64,000 nt of DNA from NCBI GenBank assembly GCA_021604765.1, contig BQJP01000006.1:1-64000 (forward strand), given 5' to 3'. Shown piece after piece: positions 1 through 10,129 of the stretch. Made by a program: the position numbers and the translations under genes. Origin of the DNA: Thermodesulfobacteriota bacterium. GTDB taxonomy: Bacteria; Desulfobacterota_D; UBA1144; Nemesobacterales; UBA2774. Numbering within the stretch: the first letter of the stretch is position 1; each line of letters starts with the position of its first letter. The notes beneath the pieces are model-generated. The model ran no database searches. It worked only from the letters and a program-made list of their open reading frames with translations, and was not told the DNA's origin.

Positions 1-192
1 TTCTTCTGAGAAAATGTCAGATACTAGACCCATAGAACGGTGATTATAGAGGTTGACGCCATCAGAAGTTACGATACCCGCACTTTCCTGTCCTCTGTGT
101 TGAAGAGCATGCAATCCCAGATAGGTTAAGTTGGAAGCTTCGAGGTTATTATAAATGCCAAAAACACCACATTCTTCTTTAAGCTTAGGCAT
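1..192 (-). CDS. purF: Amidophosphoribosyltransferase, N-terminal part (cut by window edge)
   Basis: The reverse strand from 192 reads [16 protein letters not shown] and continues through [14 protein letters not shown], the class-II glutamine amidotransferase start of PurF. In this family a short propeptide is removed so that the Cys, here residue 8, becomes the N-terminal nucleophile. The enzyme makes phosphoribosylamine from PRPP and glutamine, the first committed step of purine synthesis. Only 64 codons are in the window; the gene runs off the left edge. Its start overlaps the purL stop by 8 nt, so the two are translationally coupled. Family identity is secure. Confidence 0.93.
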   Translation of the reverse strand, partial: MPKLKEECGVFGIYNNLEASNLTYLGLHALQHRGQESAGIVTSDGVNLYNHRSMGLVSDIFSEE

Positions 193-2389
193 AGCTTTTT
201 AGTATATCCTCAAATCCAGAAGCCCAAGTGTTATAGGCTTTAGATATGGGAATATCAATTAGGTCCTTTATTAATAGTCTTGTCCCTTTAACTTTACCGA
301 TTATTTCCATAGGTAAGTCTAATTTCTCTACTAATTCTTTAAGCTTATTAAGGTTTTTATCGTTTAGAGATACTATCGCTCTAGCTTGTGTCTCAGAAAA
401 TAAGATAGCATCTTTTCTTATTTCATGCGGTACTGCTATTTCAACACCCACTGGACCATCTGGTGTAAAACACGATTCGGATATAGCTACTGCCAATCCG
501 CCTTCTGAAATATCGTGCGCAGAATTAATTATACCCTTTTCAGAAGCTTTAAGTAAGGCTTTGATTAATTTTAATTCTTTATCCAAATCTAGCTCTGGAG
601 GTGTTCCTGAAACTTTACCGTGAATTTGCTTCAGATATTCACTTCCCCCAAATTCTTCTTTTGTCATTCCTAATAAAACGATTAAATCTCCTTCGTTTTT
701 AAACCACTGAGTCATGTGTGTATCGGTATTTTCAATTAATCCAACCATACCCACTGTGGGAGTAGGGTAGATGGCAGTTCCTTCAGTTTCATTGTAAAAA
801 CTCACGTTACCGCTTACAACAGGTGTATTTAGTTTCAAACAAGCCTCACTCATGCCATTTATTGCTTGATCAAATTGCCACATTACTTCGGGGTTTTCTG
901 GGCTTCCGAAGTTAAGACAGTCTGTAATGGCAAGAGGAGTTGCTCCAGAGCAGGCTAGGTTCCTTGCACTCTCTGCAACTGCTATACCAGTCCCGATATA
1001 AGGATCTAGATAACAATATTTTGAGTTACAGTTTACTGTCATCGCGACTGCTTTTGTCGTGTCTTTTATTCTGACCACCGCAGCGTCAGAACCCGGCATT
1101 GTCAGTGTATTGGTTCTTACCATATAGTCATACTGCTCATATATCCATCTTTTACTAGCAAGAGTAGGGGTGGATAAAAGAGTTAAAAGCACTTCTTCAA
1201 GATTGCTGGGTATAGAAATCGTGGATATATCAAAATTTCTTGTGTTTTTGAGGTATTGAGGTTCAGCTATGGGTCTATTATATAAAGGGGCTTCTTCAGA
1301 TATGAGGTTAATGGGGATTTCCGCCGATAGGGTGTTTTTGTCTGTAATAACTAGTTTCCCACTCTGTGTAACTTCTCCTATTACACTAAAATCAAGATCC
1401 CATTTTTTAAATATATTTTCTGCTATTCCTTCTTTTCCTTTTTCAACTACCATGAGCATACGTTCTTGTGATTCTGATAACATGCATTCATAAGGAGTCA
1501 TGTTTTCTTCTCTTCTCGGAACTTTGTCTATTTCTATTCTGAGACCCGTTCCTGCTCGTTCAGCCATTTCAGTTGAAGATGAGGTCAATCCGGCAGCGCC
1601 CATATCTTGTATGCCAACAACTATTCCAGTCTTAAAAAGTTCTAGGCACGCTTCTAAAAGAAGTTTTTCAGTGAATGGATCGCCAACTTGTACAGCAGGT
1701 CTTTTTTCTTCAGCTTCTTTTGTAAAAGTTTCAGATGCCATGACTGCGCCATGAATACCGTCTCTTCCAGTTTTTGACCCTACATAAATTACGGGGTTCC
1801 CGACACCAGTAGCATAACCTTTAAATATTCCGTCTGTTTTGGCGATTCCAAGAGCAAAAGCATTTACGAGAGGGTTGCCATCATAGCAGTTGTCGAAATA
1901 AATTTCACCTCCGACAGTCGGAATGCCTATACAGTTACCATATCCTGCTATTCCGTCGACCACTCCATCTACTACAAATTTGGTTTTAGGCAAAGATGGG
2001 TTGCCAAATCTAAGTGAGTCAAGTATTGCAATGGGCCTCGCTCCCATGGTGAAAATATCTCTTAGTATGCCACCAACTCCCGTAGCTGCGCCCTGGTATG
2101 GTTCTATAAAGGAAGGATGATTGTGGCTTTCCATTTTAAAAACGGCGCATAGTCCATCTCCAATATCAACTATCCCTGCATTTTCCCCTGGACCCTGAAT
2201 TACAACTTCACCTTTTGTGGGCAATCTTTTCAGATGGATTCTAGAACTCTTATATGAGCAATGTTCTGACCACATTGCAGCCAGAATTCCAAGCTCTGTT
2301 ATATTGGGTTCTCTTCCTAGCGTGTTGACAATCTTGTTGTATTCTTCTTGTGTTAACCCATGATCTAGGGCGGTTTCTAGGTTAGGCAT
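185..2389 (-). CDS. purL: Phosphoribosylformylglycinamidine synthase, PurL subunit (small type)
   Basis: A 734-residue protein of the short PurL type, which needs separate PurQ and PurS partners (not in this window). It converts FGAR to FGAM with ATP in the cytoplasm. Visible signatures are the N-terminal GLTQEEY and [11 protein letters not shown] segment, the ATP/Mg region [25 protein letters not shown], the repeated AIRS-like halves ([20 protein letters not shown]) and [12 protein letters not shown] near the C-terminus. Length matches the small-type family. It sits immediately upstream of purF with an 8-nt overlap, forming a purine operon read leftward. Confidence 0.95.
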   Translation of the reverse strand: MPNLETALDHGLTQEEYNKIVNTLGREPNITELGILAAMWSEHCSYKSSRIHLKRLPTKGEVVIQGPGENAGIVDIGDGLCAVFKMESHNHPSFIEPYQGAATGVGGILRDIFTMGARPIAILDSLRFGNPSLPKTKFVVDGVVDGIAGYGNCIGIPTVGGEIYFDNCYDGNPLVNAFALGIAKTDGIFKGYATGVGNPVIYVGSKTGRDGIHGAVMASETFTKEAEEKRPAVQVGDPFTEKLLLEACLELFKTGIVVGIQDMGAAGLTSSSTEMAERAGTGLRIEIDKVPRREENMTPYECMLSESQERMLMVVEKGKEGIAENIFKKWDLDFSVIGEVTQSGKLVITDKNTLSAEIPINLISEEAPLYNRPIAEPQYLKNTRNFDISTISIPSNLEEVLLTLLSTPTLASKRWIYEQYDYMVRTNTLTMPGSDAAVVRIKDTTKAVAMTVNCNSKYCYLDPYIGTGIAVAESARNLACSGATPLAITDCLNFGSPENPEVMWQFDQAINGMSEACLKLNTPVVSGNVSFYNETEGTAIYPTPTVGMVGLIENTDTHMTQWFKNEGDLIVLLGMTKEEFGGSEYLKQIHGKVSGTPPELDLDKELKLIKALLKASEKGIINSAHDISEGGLAVAISESCFTPDGPVGVEIAVPHEIRKDAILFSETQARAIVSLNDKNLNKLKELVEKLDLPMEIIGKVKGTRLLIKDLIDIPISKAYNTWASGFEDILKSYA

Positions 2390-2464
2390 ATTCAGTTTAT
2401 CTCTCTCGCATTTAATATACCTGTAAATTACGTTAGATTATATTATAAGAGCATTATTTTTTGT

Positions 2465-4642
2465 TTGAAAAAGATATCAAATATGACATTATTCTACTCC
2501 ATGCCAAAAGTCCTTACTTTATTAATCTTTTTAGCTATTGTTGGAACGGTATTTTCGCAGAACTACGTATATTCTCAGGACACCTCGGAAAAAAATTGGT
2601 CAGATCTCTCAGAAAAAGAAAAAGAAGCTATAAGAGATGAAATACTTAGAAAGTATGATCGTAAAAATATACCATTAAAGAAATGGTCCGAATACACCGA
2701 AGTAGAGCGACATCAGCTCAGAGAAAGATGGACGGAAGTACAAGCGGAGCTTATAGCCGAATCATTGAGGCACGGTGATGAATTACCCAGTTTTGTTAAG
2801 AAGATAAAGTTCTCTAAAGAAGATAATAAGTTGCTTAAAGAGTTTGGTATAACTGCCTTTGATCATAGAATAAAAAGCTATGATCTTAGAGGAATCAACT
2901 TCGAAAATGAGGATCTGAGTAATCTAAACCTAAATGCTATTAATCTTCAAGGTTCACGTCTTAGAAATGTTAATTTTAGTGGTTCAAGTTTAATTAAAGC
3001 AGATTTATCAGGGGCAGATCTCATACATTCAAAATTAACGGGCACAAATCTACGTTATGCAGATTTACAGGGTGCATATTTAATTAACTCTAACTTAGAC
3101 GGGGCTGTACTAACTGATGCAAATATGCAAAACTCCGAATTGGGTGTATCCAGTATGAAGAATGCCAATTTGAGTAAGGCAAATCTAACTGGATCACAGT
3201 TAATTGCCGCAGATCTGAAAGGGATCAATCTAAAATCTTCCCAACTTGAAAAAGTTGATCTTACTGATGCAGAACTTACTAAAGCAGATTTGAGCTTAGC
3301 AAATCTTGATCATGCTAACCTGTATAGTGCAAACCTTGGTGAAGCCGTCCTTAATGACGCAAATCTCAGGCAATCTAATCTGGTTAATGCCAATTTTGAG
3401 CAGGCTCAGATCAACCGAGCTGATTTAGAAAAATCAGACTTGAGTGGGGCTATTCTAACAAGAGCAAAACTTACAGCCTCTACACTTAACGGAGCTAAAT
3501 TAAACAATGTAGACATAGTAGGTGCTGAAATGAAGACTACGGACCTGACTGGTGCTGAAATTAGAAAATCTGATTTGAGAGGAGCGAACTTAAGTAAAGC
3601 TTTCTTATCCAATACAAACATCTCTGAAAGTAATTTAAAGCAAGCTAACTTGAGTGGAGCTTCTATAATTGAATCTGCTTTGACGAAATCTGAATTAGAC
3701 GAAGTTGATTTAAGTAATTCGATTTTAGAGAATGTTGACTTAAAGCAATCCAACTTATCTAGGTCAAATATAAGTATGGCAAAAATATTAGAAACTGATT
3801 TTAACAACAGTTTATTAAATGATTCAAATATGTTAGGGGCAGAAGTTGTAGATACTAATTTTCAAAATGCTTTGTTGGTTAATGTGAATTTCGAAAATTC
3901 TATATTAAAAGAAAGCGATTTTAGTTCGGCTAATCTTTCAGGTGCAGATTTTCTTAATGCAGAGTTTATATATCCTTATTTATATAATACTGACCTCAAT
4001 AATGCTAAGAATCTAGGAACTATAATATGGTCAGATGATTATATTGTGGGCGAAGAAAGGGAAGGGGACATTGAAAAATCTCAGATCATCTACAGTAATC
4101 TAAAAAGTTTATATCAAGAAAAAGGTTTTCCTGAAATAGCTGATAAGTTTCAGCACCGTGAAAATATTATCATAGCTAAGAATTCTAATTTTCCATTTAA
4201 TCTGATTAAAAGATTCTTTTGGAGTGGCAAGTTCATTGAAACTCTATCTCCTGTTGTAATAGTAATTCTTGTCATTCCAATTATCATAATATTTGCAATA
4301 CTGTATTCTATATTGACATCTCTAAAAAATATAAAATCCGGCATTTATACGGCAGTCAGAATTCTCAATTCTTCTAAGAAAAGGAAAAAATTAATACCTC
4401 TGGAATCTAAAGGGCTGAAATTGCTTTCAGATTGCTTTATCTTTAGCGCTGTCTCGCTTATCTCTCTAGGATACAGCACCGTATATTATAAGCGCCGACT
4501 AAGCCTATACGGGATTGTGACTTTTGATTATAGAGCTGTACGATTTGTAAGGGTTTTGTCAGCACTTGAAGCCATTATAGGAATCTGCCTTATTATTTTC
4601 TTGCTACTCTCGGTTTTCTGGCCATCTGTTGTTTTCTCTTAA
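2465..4642 (+). CDS. Membrane-anchored pentapeptide-repeat protein
   Basis: A 725-residue protein. Residues about 15-32 form a hydrophobic signal or anchor (LTLLIFLAIVGTVFSQ). A charged region follows, then about 80 A(D/N)Lxx-type pentapeptides from about residue 125 to 530, for example ADLSGADLIHSKLTG, expected to fold as a right-handed quadrilateral beta-helix. The C-terminus has three hydrophobic segments (about 595-625, 655-675 and 700-725). The repeats probably lie outside the cytoplasm if the first segment is a signal. No specific function can be named; such helices often serve as binding scaffolds. The start is uncertain: the TTG used has no clear ribosome binding site, and ATG codons lie at residues 7 and 14. 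Confidence 0.75.
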   Translation: MKKISNMTLFYSMPKVLTLLIFLAIVGTVFSQNYVYSQDTSEKNWSDLSEKEKEAIRDEILRKYDRKNIPLKKWSEYTEVERHQLRERWTEVQAELIAESLRHGDELPSFVKKIKFSKEDNKLLKEFGITAFDHRIKSYDLRGINFENEDLSNLNLNAINLQGSRLRNVNFSGSSLIKADLSGADLIHSKLTGTNLRYADLQGAYLINSNLDGAVLTDANMQNSELGVSSMKNANLSKANLTGSQLIAADLKGINLKSSQLEKVDLTDAELTKADLSLANLDHANLYSANLGEAVLNDANLRQSNLVNANFEQAQINRADLEKSDLSGAILTRAKLTASTLNGAKLNNVDIVGAEMKTTDLTGAEIRKSDLRGANLSKAFLSNTNISESNLKQANLSGASIIESALTKSELDEVDLSNSILENVDLKQSNLSRSNISMAKILETDFNNSLLNDSNMLGAEVVDTNFQNALLVNVNFENSILKESDFSSANLSGADFLNAEFIYPYLYNTDLNNAKNLGTIIWSDDYIVGEEREGDIEKSQIIYSNLKSLYQEKGFPEIADKFQHRENIIIAKNSNFPFNLIKRFFWSGKFIETLSPVVIVILVIPIIIIFAILYSILTSLKNIKSGIYTAVRILNSSKKRKKLIPLESKGLKLLSDCFIFSAVSLISLGYSTVYYKRRLSLYGIVTFDYRAVRFVRVLSALEAIIGICLIIFLLLSVFWPSVVFS

Positions 4643-4737
4643 ACAATCATTGTCATTGAATGTTTCCTGTAATCACAATTTAAAAATTTCTTCTAGCCCT
4701 TTGTCGCCGGATATGCAGTCTAGTTGTGGAGGTATTG

Positions 4738-4743
4738 TATAAT
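4738..4743 (+). promoter_or_regulatory. Possible -10 hexamer for rlmN-alaS
   Basis: A perfect TATAAT lies about 50 bp before the rlmN start in the non-coding gap after the pentapeptide gene. The hexamer 17 bp upstream (GCAGTC) is a poor -35, so this is only a candidate promoter. Confidence 0.3.
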
Positions 4744-4793
4744 AGTTTTTCGCCTTGTATCATTACTTGGATTGAAAATGCGCGGATTGATAT

Positions 4794-5861
4794 ATGAAAG
4801 ATAAAGACTCTATAAATATTAAAGATTTAAGTCCTCAAGAAATACAGGACTTCGTTCGTGATAACAATTTGCAGCCTTTTAGAGCTCGGCAGATAAGCAA
4901 ATGGTTGTATAAAAAAGGTGTTACAAACTTTGATGAGATGTCCGATCTTTCGAAAGAATTTCGGGATTTTCTAGAGTTTTCGTTTTCTCTTGAACCTTCA
5001 CTTCAATTAGTTGAAGAGCAAGTGTCTGAAGATGGAACCAAAAAATACTTGTTTAAATTATCTGATGGTAATCAAATTGAGAGCGTTCTAATTCCTGATA
5101 AAAAAAGAAATACTCTATGTATTTCTTCACAGGTAGGTTGTGCTCTTGGATGTACTTTTTGTATGACCGGAACTTTAGGGAAGTTGAGAAATTTGAGGCC
5201 ATCAGAAATTATAGACCAATATATTTTAGTGAACAAATATAATGAAAATAGTATTACTAATGTAGTTTTTATGGGTATGGGAGAGCCGCTTGATAACTTG
5301 GATAATCTAGTAAAAGTTATTAACATTCTGACGGATCCTCACTACTTAGCCCTATCACCTAAAAGAATTACAGTATCAACCTCAGGACTTGTTCCGCAAA
5401 TTAAAAAACTAGGAGAACAGGTATCTGTTAATTTAGCTGTATCTTTAAATGCTCCAACAGATGAACTCAGAGATGAGATAATGCCGATAAACAAAAGATA
5501 TCCGATAAAGGCACTCTTGGAAGCAAGCGTGAAATTTCCAGTTCCTAATAGAAAATACTTGATGTTTGAGTATGTGCTTTTAAAGGACAAAAACGATTCT
5601 GACAGTGATGCTCATACGTTAGCAAAGCTGCTTCGTGGCATAAAGTGTAAAATCAATATCATCCCTTTTAACGAAGCATATCCACTGCCTTATAAATCTC
5701 CAACCTGGGACAGAGTTCTAAAGTTTCAGGAAATTCTTATGTCATATAGGATAAATGTGAGAATAAGAAAAAGCCGAGGTAGTGATATTCTCGGAGCATG
5801 CGGACAATTGGCCGCAACATATCCATCTATAAAAGTGACAGAGACGCAAACACAAATTTAG
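4794..5861 (+). CDS. rlmN: Dual-specificity 23S rRNA/tRNA (adenine-C2) methyltransferase RlmN
   Basis: A 355-residue radical-SAM enzyme that methylates C2 of A2503 in 23S rRNA and of A37 in some tRNAs. The N-terminus has the RlmN helical accessory domain (PFRARQISKWLYKKG). The radical-SAM motif is QVGCALGCTFCMTG (CxxxCxxC), with MGMGEPLDN and the C-terminal IRKSRGSDILGACGQL. The Cys in CMTG and the one in GACGQL are the mechanistic cysteines of the family. Length is typical. It lies 16 nt upstream of alaS on the same strand, so the two are probably co-transcribed. Confidence 0.96.
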   Translation: MKDKDSINIKDLSPQEIQDFVRDNNLQPFRARQISKWLYKKGVTNFDEMSDLSKEFRDFLEFSFSLEPSLQLVEEQVSEDGTKKYLFKLSDGNQIESVLIPDKKRNTLCISSQVGCALGCTFCMTGTLGKLRNLRPSEIIDQYILVNKYNENSITNVVFMGMGEPLDNLDNLVKVINILTDPHYLALSPKRITVSTSGLVPQIKKLGEQVSVNLAVSLNAPTDELRDEIMPINKRYPIKALLEASVKFPVPNRKYLMFEYVLLKDKNDSDSDAHTLAKLLRGIKCKINIIPFNEAYPLPYKSPTWDRVLKFQEILMSYRINVRIRKSRGSDILGACGQLAATYPSIKVTETQTQI

Positions 5862-5877
5862 GAGTATGTAATAAATA

Positions 5878-8511
5878 ATGACAGGCTCAGAAATCAGAGA
5901 ATTATTTCTAAAATATTTTGATGACAATAATCATAATATTGTAAGAAGCTCATCTTTAATCCCAAGCAATGATCCAACCCTGCTGTTTACTAATGCCGGC
6001 ATGGTTCAATTCAAGGATGTTTTTCTAGGACTGGAAAAACGTTCATACAAGAGAGCAACTTCCTCTCAAAAATGTGTCAGAGCTGGAGGGAAACACAACG
6101 ATCTTGAGAATGTAGGCCGTACAGCAAGGCATCACACCTTTTTTGAGATGCTTGGAAACTTTTCTTTCGGAGATTATTTTAAAAAAGAAGCGATTGAATT
6201 TGGCTGGAAGTTGTTGACAGAAGTTTATAAACTTCCTATAGAAAAACTATGGGTCACGGTTTTTGAAGATGATGATGAAGCCTCAGAATTATGGCAAAAA
6301 GTAATTGGTCTCCCTCAAGACAGAGTCCTTCGAATGGGCGAAAAAGATAATTTTTGGTCAATGGGGGATACCGGTCCATGTGGACCATGTTCTGAAATTC
6401 TAATAGATCAAGGTGAGGAGTTTAGCTGTGGCAAGAAGACTTGTGCTCCCGGTTGTGATTGTGACCGCTATCTTGAGCTCTGGAATCTTGTATTCATGCA
6501 ATACGATAGAGATTCAAGTGGCAAGATGACCCCACTTCCTAATCCTAGTATTGATACAGGTATGGGCCTTGAAAGAATTACAGCAGTACTTCAAGGTGTA
6601 AAAAGTAATTATGAAACAGATCTTTTGCGCGGAGTAATTGCAAATGTAGAAGAGATATCAGGGAAAACCTATGGGCAAGATGAGGGTGCAGATGTTTCTA
6701 TGCGCGTTATCGCTGATCATGCTCGTGCCGTAACTTTTCTGATATCTGACGGGGTATTTCCATCAAATGAGGGTAGGGGATATGTGCTGAGAAGGATACT
6801 AAGGCGAGCAGTGCGTCATGCTAAAATGCTTGGAATTGAAGATCCGTGTCTATATAAGATTACAAGAAGAGTGAAAGAAATAATGCAGGATGCTTATCCT
6901 GAGCTTGAAGAAAGAATAGATTTTGTCGCTGACGTAGTTAAGAATGAGGAAGAGAGGTTCTTTGAAACAATAGACAGGGGGCTTGAACTCTTAAAAGTAG
7001 AGATTGATAAGCATAAGAGTGAGAAAGTCATACCCGGAGATGTCGTTTTTAAGCTTTATGACACATTTGGATTCCCAGTTGATCTTACTGAGGATATTGC
7101 AAGTGAAAACGGACTTACTTTGGACCTTAAAGGTTTTGAAAAAGAGATGGATCATCAGAGAACACAGTCTAGGGAAGCTTGGAAAGGTGATGTTAACGGA
7201 GAATTGGAGCCTTTATATAGAGAGTTTATCTCAGGCGGCATGGTAGTGAATTTTACAGGTTATGATAGGACTACAGATACTGGCAGAATAACTGCATTAA
7301 TAAAAGACGGAATGCTTGTGGATAGTGCCGGAGAAGGAGACAAGGTTGAACTAATTGCAGATCAGACCCCTTTTTATGGCGAGTCAGGAGGCCAGGTTGG
7401 TGACCGGGGCACTATTGAAGCTGAGAAAGGAATAGCCGAAGTAGTTGATACCAAAAAACCTCTTCCCGGGATAATAGTCCACTATGCAGTAATTAAGAAA
7501 GGCACTCTTTTAGTGGGTGACAAAGTAGATCTAAAAGTTGATGAAAAACTTAGATTCGCAATCGAGGCCCACCATTCAACTACCCATATATTACATGCTG
7601 TACTTAGAGAAGTACTTGGAACTCATGTTGGTCAGGCAGGCTCTCTTGTTGCGCCCGGCAGGTTAAGATTTGATTTCACTCATCATTCCTCTATCGATAG
7701 TAAAGATATAAGGAAGATGGAGGATATTATCAATGACAGGATCAGATGGGATGATAGCGTGGTTATTGAGACTGACGTTCCCTATGATGACGCGATCAAA
7801 AAAGGTGCTATGGCTTTTTTTGAGGAAAAGTATGGTGATAAAGTCAGAGTTGTAAGCATTGGCGACTATAGCGTTGAGCTTTGCGGTGGTACTCATCTAG
7901 ATACCTCAGGAGAGGCTGGGCTTTTTAAAATAGTATCCGAAGGAGCGTCTTCCGCCGGAGTTAGACGAATAGATGCCCTTGCTGGAAGATCAGCCTGGGA
8001 TTTCATGAGGGGCAAAGAAGATACACTTGCTCAAGCCTCAGATATTCTCAGAGTATCTGAGTCTGATCTTATATCTAGGCTCAAAAAACTTGTTAAAGAG
8101 AATGAGTTAGTTAAGAGCGAACTTGATACCTATAAAAACAAAGTGCTTAGCGAAAGAGCCGGGGATTTGATGGACAACATTAAAGAAGTTAACGGTACTA
8201 AGATCTTATCAGCAGAGGTGTCAGGAGCTGATGCAGGGCAACTAAGAAAAGTGTGGGACGATGTGAAGAGTAAACTTGATTCAGGTGTTGCAGTACTTGG
8301 TAGTAGAGATAATAGTAAGGCATACATTTTAATAGGAGTAACTAAAGATTTAACTAGCAAGTATCACTCTGGGAATATTGTTAAAGAGCTAGCTCCAATT
8401 ATTGGGGGCAGGGGCGGAGGTAAGCCTGATTTGGCACAGGCGGGTGGAGATAATCCGGAAAATTTAGATAAGGCTCTAAGTAAGGCTTACGAAATGATCA
8501 GTGCTAATTAG
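5878..8511 (+). CDS. alaS: Alanine-tRNA ligase
   Basis: An 877-residue full-length AlaRS. The catalytic domain (about 1-240) begins with TGSEIRELFLKYF and contains FFEMLGNFSFGDYF and the class-II motif-3 region DTGMGLERI. The tRNA-recognition region follows, then the editing domain with the zinc ligands HHSTTHILH and CGGTHLD, and the C-Ala/DHHA1 domain ending in IIGGRGGGKPDLAQAGG. It charges tRNA-Ala and hydrolyses mischarged Ser/Gly-tRNA. A GGAG ribosome binding site precedes the ATG with a slightly long spacer. Confidence 0.97.
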   Translation: MTGSEIRELFLKYFDDNNHNIVRSSSLIPSNDPTLLFTNAGMVQFKDVFLGLEKRSYKRATSSQKCVRAGGKHNDLENVGRTARHHTFFEMLGNFSFGDYFKKEAIEFGWKLLTEVYKLPIEKLWVTVFEDDDEASELWQKVIGLPQDRVLRMGEKDNFWSMGDTGPCGPCSEILIDQGEEFSCGKKTCAPGCDCDRYLELWNLVFMQYDRDSSGKMTPLPNPSIDTGMGLERITAVLQGVKSNYETDLLRGVIANVEEISGKTYGQDEGADVSMRVIADHARAVTFLISDGVFPSNEGRGYVLRRILRRAVRHAKMLGIEDPCLYKITRRVKEIMQDAYPELEERIDFVADVVKNEEERFFETIDRGLELLKVEIDKHKSEKVIPGDVVFKLYDTFGFPVDLTEDIASENGLTLDLKGFEKEMDHQRTQSREAWKGDVNGELEPLYREFISGGMVVNFTGYDRTTDTGRITALIKDGMLVDSAGEGDKVELIADQTPFYGESGGQVGDRGTIEAEKGIAEVVDTKKPLPGIIVHYAVIKKGTLLVGDKVDLKVDEKLRFAIEAHHSTTHILHAVLREVLGTHVGQAGSLVAPGRLRFDFTHHSSIDSKDIRKMEDIINDRIRWDDSVVIETDVPYDDAIKKGAMAFFEEKYGDKVRVVSIGDYSVELCGGTHLDTSGEAGLFKIVSEGASSAGVRRIDALAGRSAWDFMRGKEDTLAQASDILRVSESDLISRLKKLVKENELVKSELDTYKNKVLSERAGDLMDNIKEVNGTKILSAEVSGADAGQLRKVWDDVKSKLDSGVAVLGSRDNSKAYILIGVTKDLTSKYHSGNIVKELAPIIGGRGGGKPDLAQAGGDNPENLDKALSKAYEMISAN

Positions 8512-8532
8512 AAGGCTCTACTTTATATCTTA

Positions 8533-9456
8533 TTAAGAATTTTTACTGATACCTTTTTCTTTCAAAACAGTTTTCATTTTCTTAAGTGCAGCGGTTTCTA
8601 TTTGTCTAACTCTTTCCCTTGAAATGTTGTATTTTTCTCCTAGTTCTTCAAGTGTGAGAGGCTTGTCAGTTAATATCCTGTTTTCAATTATAAAGCGTTC
8701 TCTGTCCTTTAAAACTTTAAGCGCGGCACCCATTCCACTTTTAACTCTTTTGTCTTCCTCAACCTTGGTAATTAAATCTTCCTGGTTTACATCATCGTCC
8801 GCAAGAAAATCCATATGCGATAAGTCTGTATCTCCTTTAATCTCAGCGTCAAGGGAAAAATCTTTACCCCCCATTCGTTTATCCATCTCTATTACTGCTT
8901 CATTAGATACGTTAAGCTTGTCGGCTAATTCTTTATAATCCTCTGAACTTAAATTTCCATCACCCAATTCCAATTGGTTTTTGGTAGAGCGTAATTTATA
9001 GAACAATTTTCTTTGAGCCTGGGTCGTGCCAACTTTAACCAAACTCCAACTTTTAATGATATAGTTCTGGATATATGCCCTTATCCACCATACGGCATAA
9101 GAGATAATCCGATAACCTTTTTCCGGATCAAAACCCTTTACTGCATGCATAAGCCCTATATTTCCTTCTTGTATTATATCCATCGTATTTAACCCATAGT
9201 TTTTATACTCATTCGCTACTTTTACAACAAATTTTAGGTTTGATGAAACGAGTTTCCTGGCGGCGTCTAAATCACCATCCTTTTTATATTTCATAGCCAG
9301 TTCGTACTCTTCTTCACGGCTTAGGACTGGATAATTGCTGATTTCAGTCATGTATCTTTGAAGTGAAGTAGTATGTGCGGGAAGTAAGTTTCCTTCTCGT
9401 TTTTTTTCTTTAGTTTTCTTATTTTTATCAGGTTTTTTAGACATTTTGTGAGCCAA
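8533..9456 (-). CDS. rpoH: RNA polymerase sigma-32-like (heat-shock) sigma factor
   Basis: A 307-residue group-3 sigma-70 family protein. Regions 1.2 to 2.4 run from LQRYMTEISNYPVLSREEEYELA through IIQEGNIGLMHAVKGFDPEKG and YAVWWIRAYIQNYIIKSWSL; the following VGTTQAQRKLFYKL is the RpoH box typical of sigma-32. Region 4 carries the helix-turn-helix LTLEELGEKYNISRERVRQIE. It likely directs transcription of chaperone and protease genes. The basic N-terminal extension (KKPDKNKKTKEKKRE) is somewhat longer than usual. The start is uncertain: TTG at 9456 or ATG at 9444, neither with a good ribosome binding site. The gene converges on alaS with 21 bp between them. Confidence 0.88.
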   Translation of the reverse strand: MAHKMSKKPDKNKKTKEKKREGNLLPAHTTSLQRYMTEISNYPVLSREEEYELAMKYKKDGDLDAARKLVSSNLKFVVKVANEYKNYGLNTMDIIQEGNIGLMHAVKGFDPEKGYRIISYAVWWIRAYIQNYIIKSWSLVKVGTTQAQRKLFYKLRSTKNQLELGDGNLSSEDYKELADKLNVSNEAVIEMDKRMGGKDFSLDAEIKGDTDLSHMDFLADDDVNQEDLITKVEEDKRVKSGMGAALKVLKDRERFIIENRILTDKPLTLEELGEKYNISRERVRQIETAALKKMKTVLKEKGISKNS

Positions 9457-9566
9457 AAAAGTTTTTATACCACTTTAGTATACGTTTCGAGTGGATTCTA
9501 ATCAACCAGCTAAATTCTAAATCCTCTCAAGAGTCAATATATATCAATATATATGGTGTTTAATCC

Positions 9567-9594
9567 TTGACTCATCATGTTCTTCTGTTAGAAT
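9567..9594 (+). promoter_or_regulatory. Sigma-70-type promoter for tRNA-Asn
   Basis: TTGACT (-35) and TAGAAT (-10) are separated by 16 bp and end 33 bp before the mature tRNA 5' end. Hexamers and spacing are close to consensus. Confidence 0.65.
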
Positions 9595-9627
9595 GTTGTG
9601 CTTGAAGTTCTGAGCTTAGTTTTCGGT

Positions 9628-9703
9628 TCCGGAGTAGCTCAGCTGGCAGAGCGGGTGACTGTTAATCACTAGGTCGGGGGTTCGAATCCCTCCTCCGGAG
9701 CCA
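9628..9703 (+). tRNA. tRNA-Asn (anticodon GTT)
   Basis: A 76-nt cloverleaf. The acceptor TCCGGAG pairs with CTCCGGA, followed by discriminator G and an encoded CCA. The anticodon stem GGTGA/TCACT encloses the loop CTGTTAA with anticodon GTT at 9661-9663. The T arm GGGGG-TTCGAAT-CCCTC is intact. Its 3' half serves as the integration site of the downstream island and is duplicated at 33346. Confidence 0.97.
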
Positions 9704-9710
9704 ATGTTTT
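9659..9710 (+). repeat. Left attachment repeat of the tRNA-Asn island (52 bp)
   Basis: From the anticodon loop to 7 bp beyond CCA the sequence is identical over 52 bp to 33346-33397. Sequence diverges directly on both sides. A tRNA 3'-half direct repeat flanking foreign genes and an integrase is the standard footprint of tyrosine-recombinase integration. Confidence 0.93.
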
Positions 9711-9827
9711 CAATGGGTTACATTCTTTCCTTCTTAAATGGCAATTCAATTGTCAGTAGATTTGTCAGTGATTGAATATAAGCAATAAGATTTATTCTTG
9801 ATATCAATTCTAATGCTAAGTTTGTAA

Positions 9828-10013
9828 TTATGCATACATAACCCAAACTTGAATGTATTCTTTGGTTATTCCATCGGGAGTATTTGTTTCTGCTACTATA
9901 AGATCACCTCTAGGTTGCCAACCGTCTTGTGTAATCTCAGAACCTTGGTTTGAAACTTCGTTTATATCTGTACTATGGGAAATAAAGTAGCCAATAATAT
10001 TTCTTGTATCCAT
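9828..10013 (-). CDS. Small protein of unknown function (61 aa)
   Basis: A 61-residue protein without a signal peptide or membrane segment, with a compact mixed composition ending in YIQVWVMYA. A good ribosome binding site (GAGGTGA) lies 4 nt before the ATG, which supports a real gene. It follows the metallopeptidase gene on the same strand after 116 bp and may belong to that unit. I do not recognise a family. Confidence 0.5.
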   Translation of the reverse strand: MDTRNIIGYFISHSTDINEVSNQGSEITQDGWQPRGDLIVAETNTPDGITKEYIQVWVMYA

Positions 10014-10129
10014 GATGTCACCTCACACTTTAGTTTAATTATCAATATCTTCGGATTACAGCTAAAAGCTTAAAATTATCTTTAGTTTATCTCATCTCTT
10101 TCCAAAAACATTGTTTGCTTGATTCAGGG

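Noticed and set aside
3406..3807. 133-codon frame antisense to the pentapeptide gene
   Set aside because: It mirrors the repetitive coding strand; translation has no family features.
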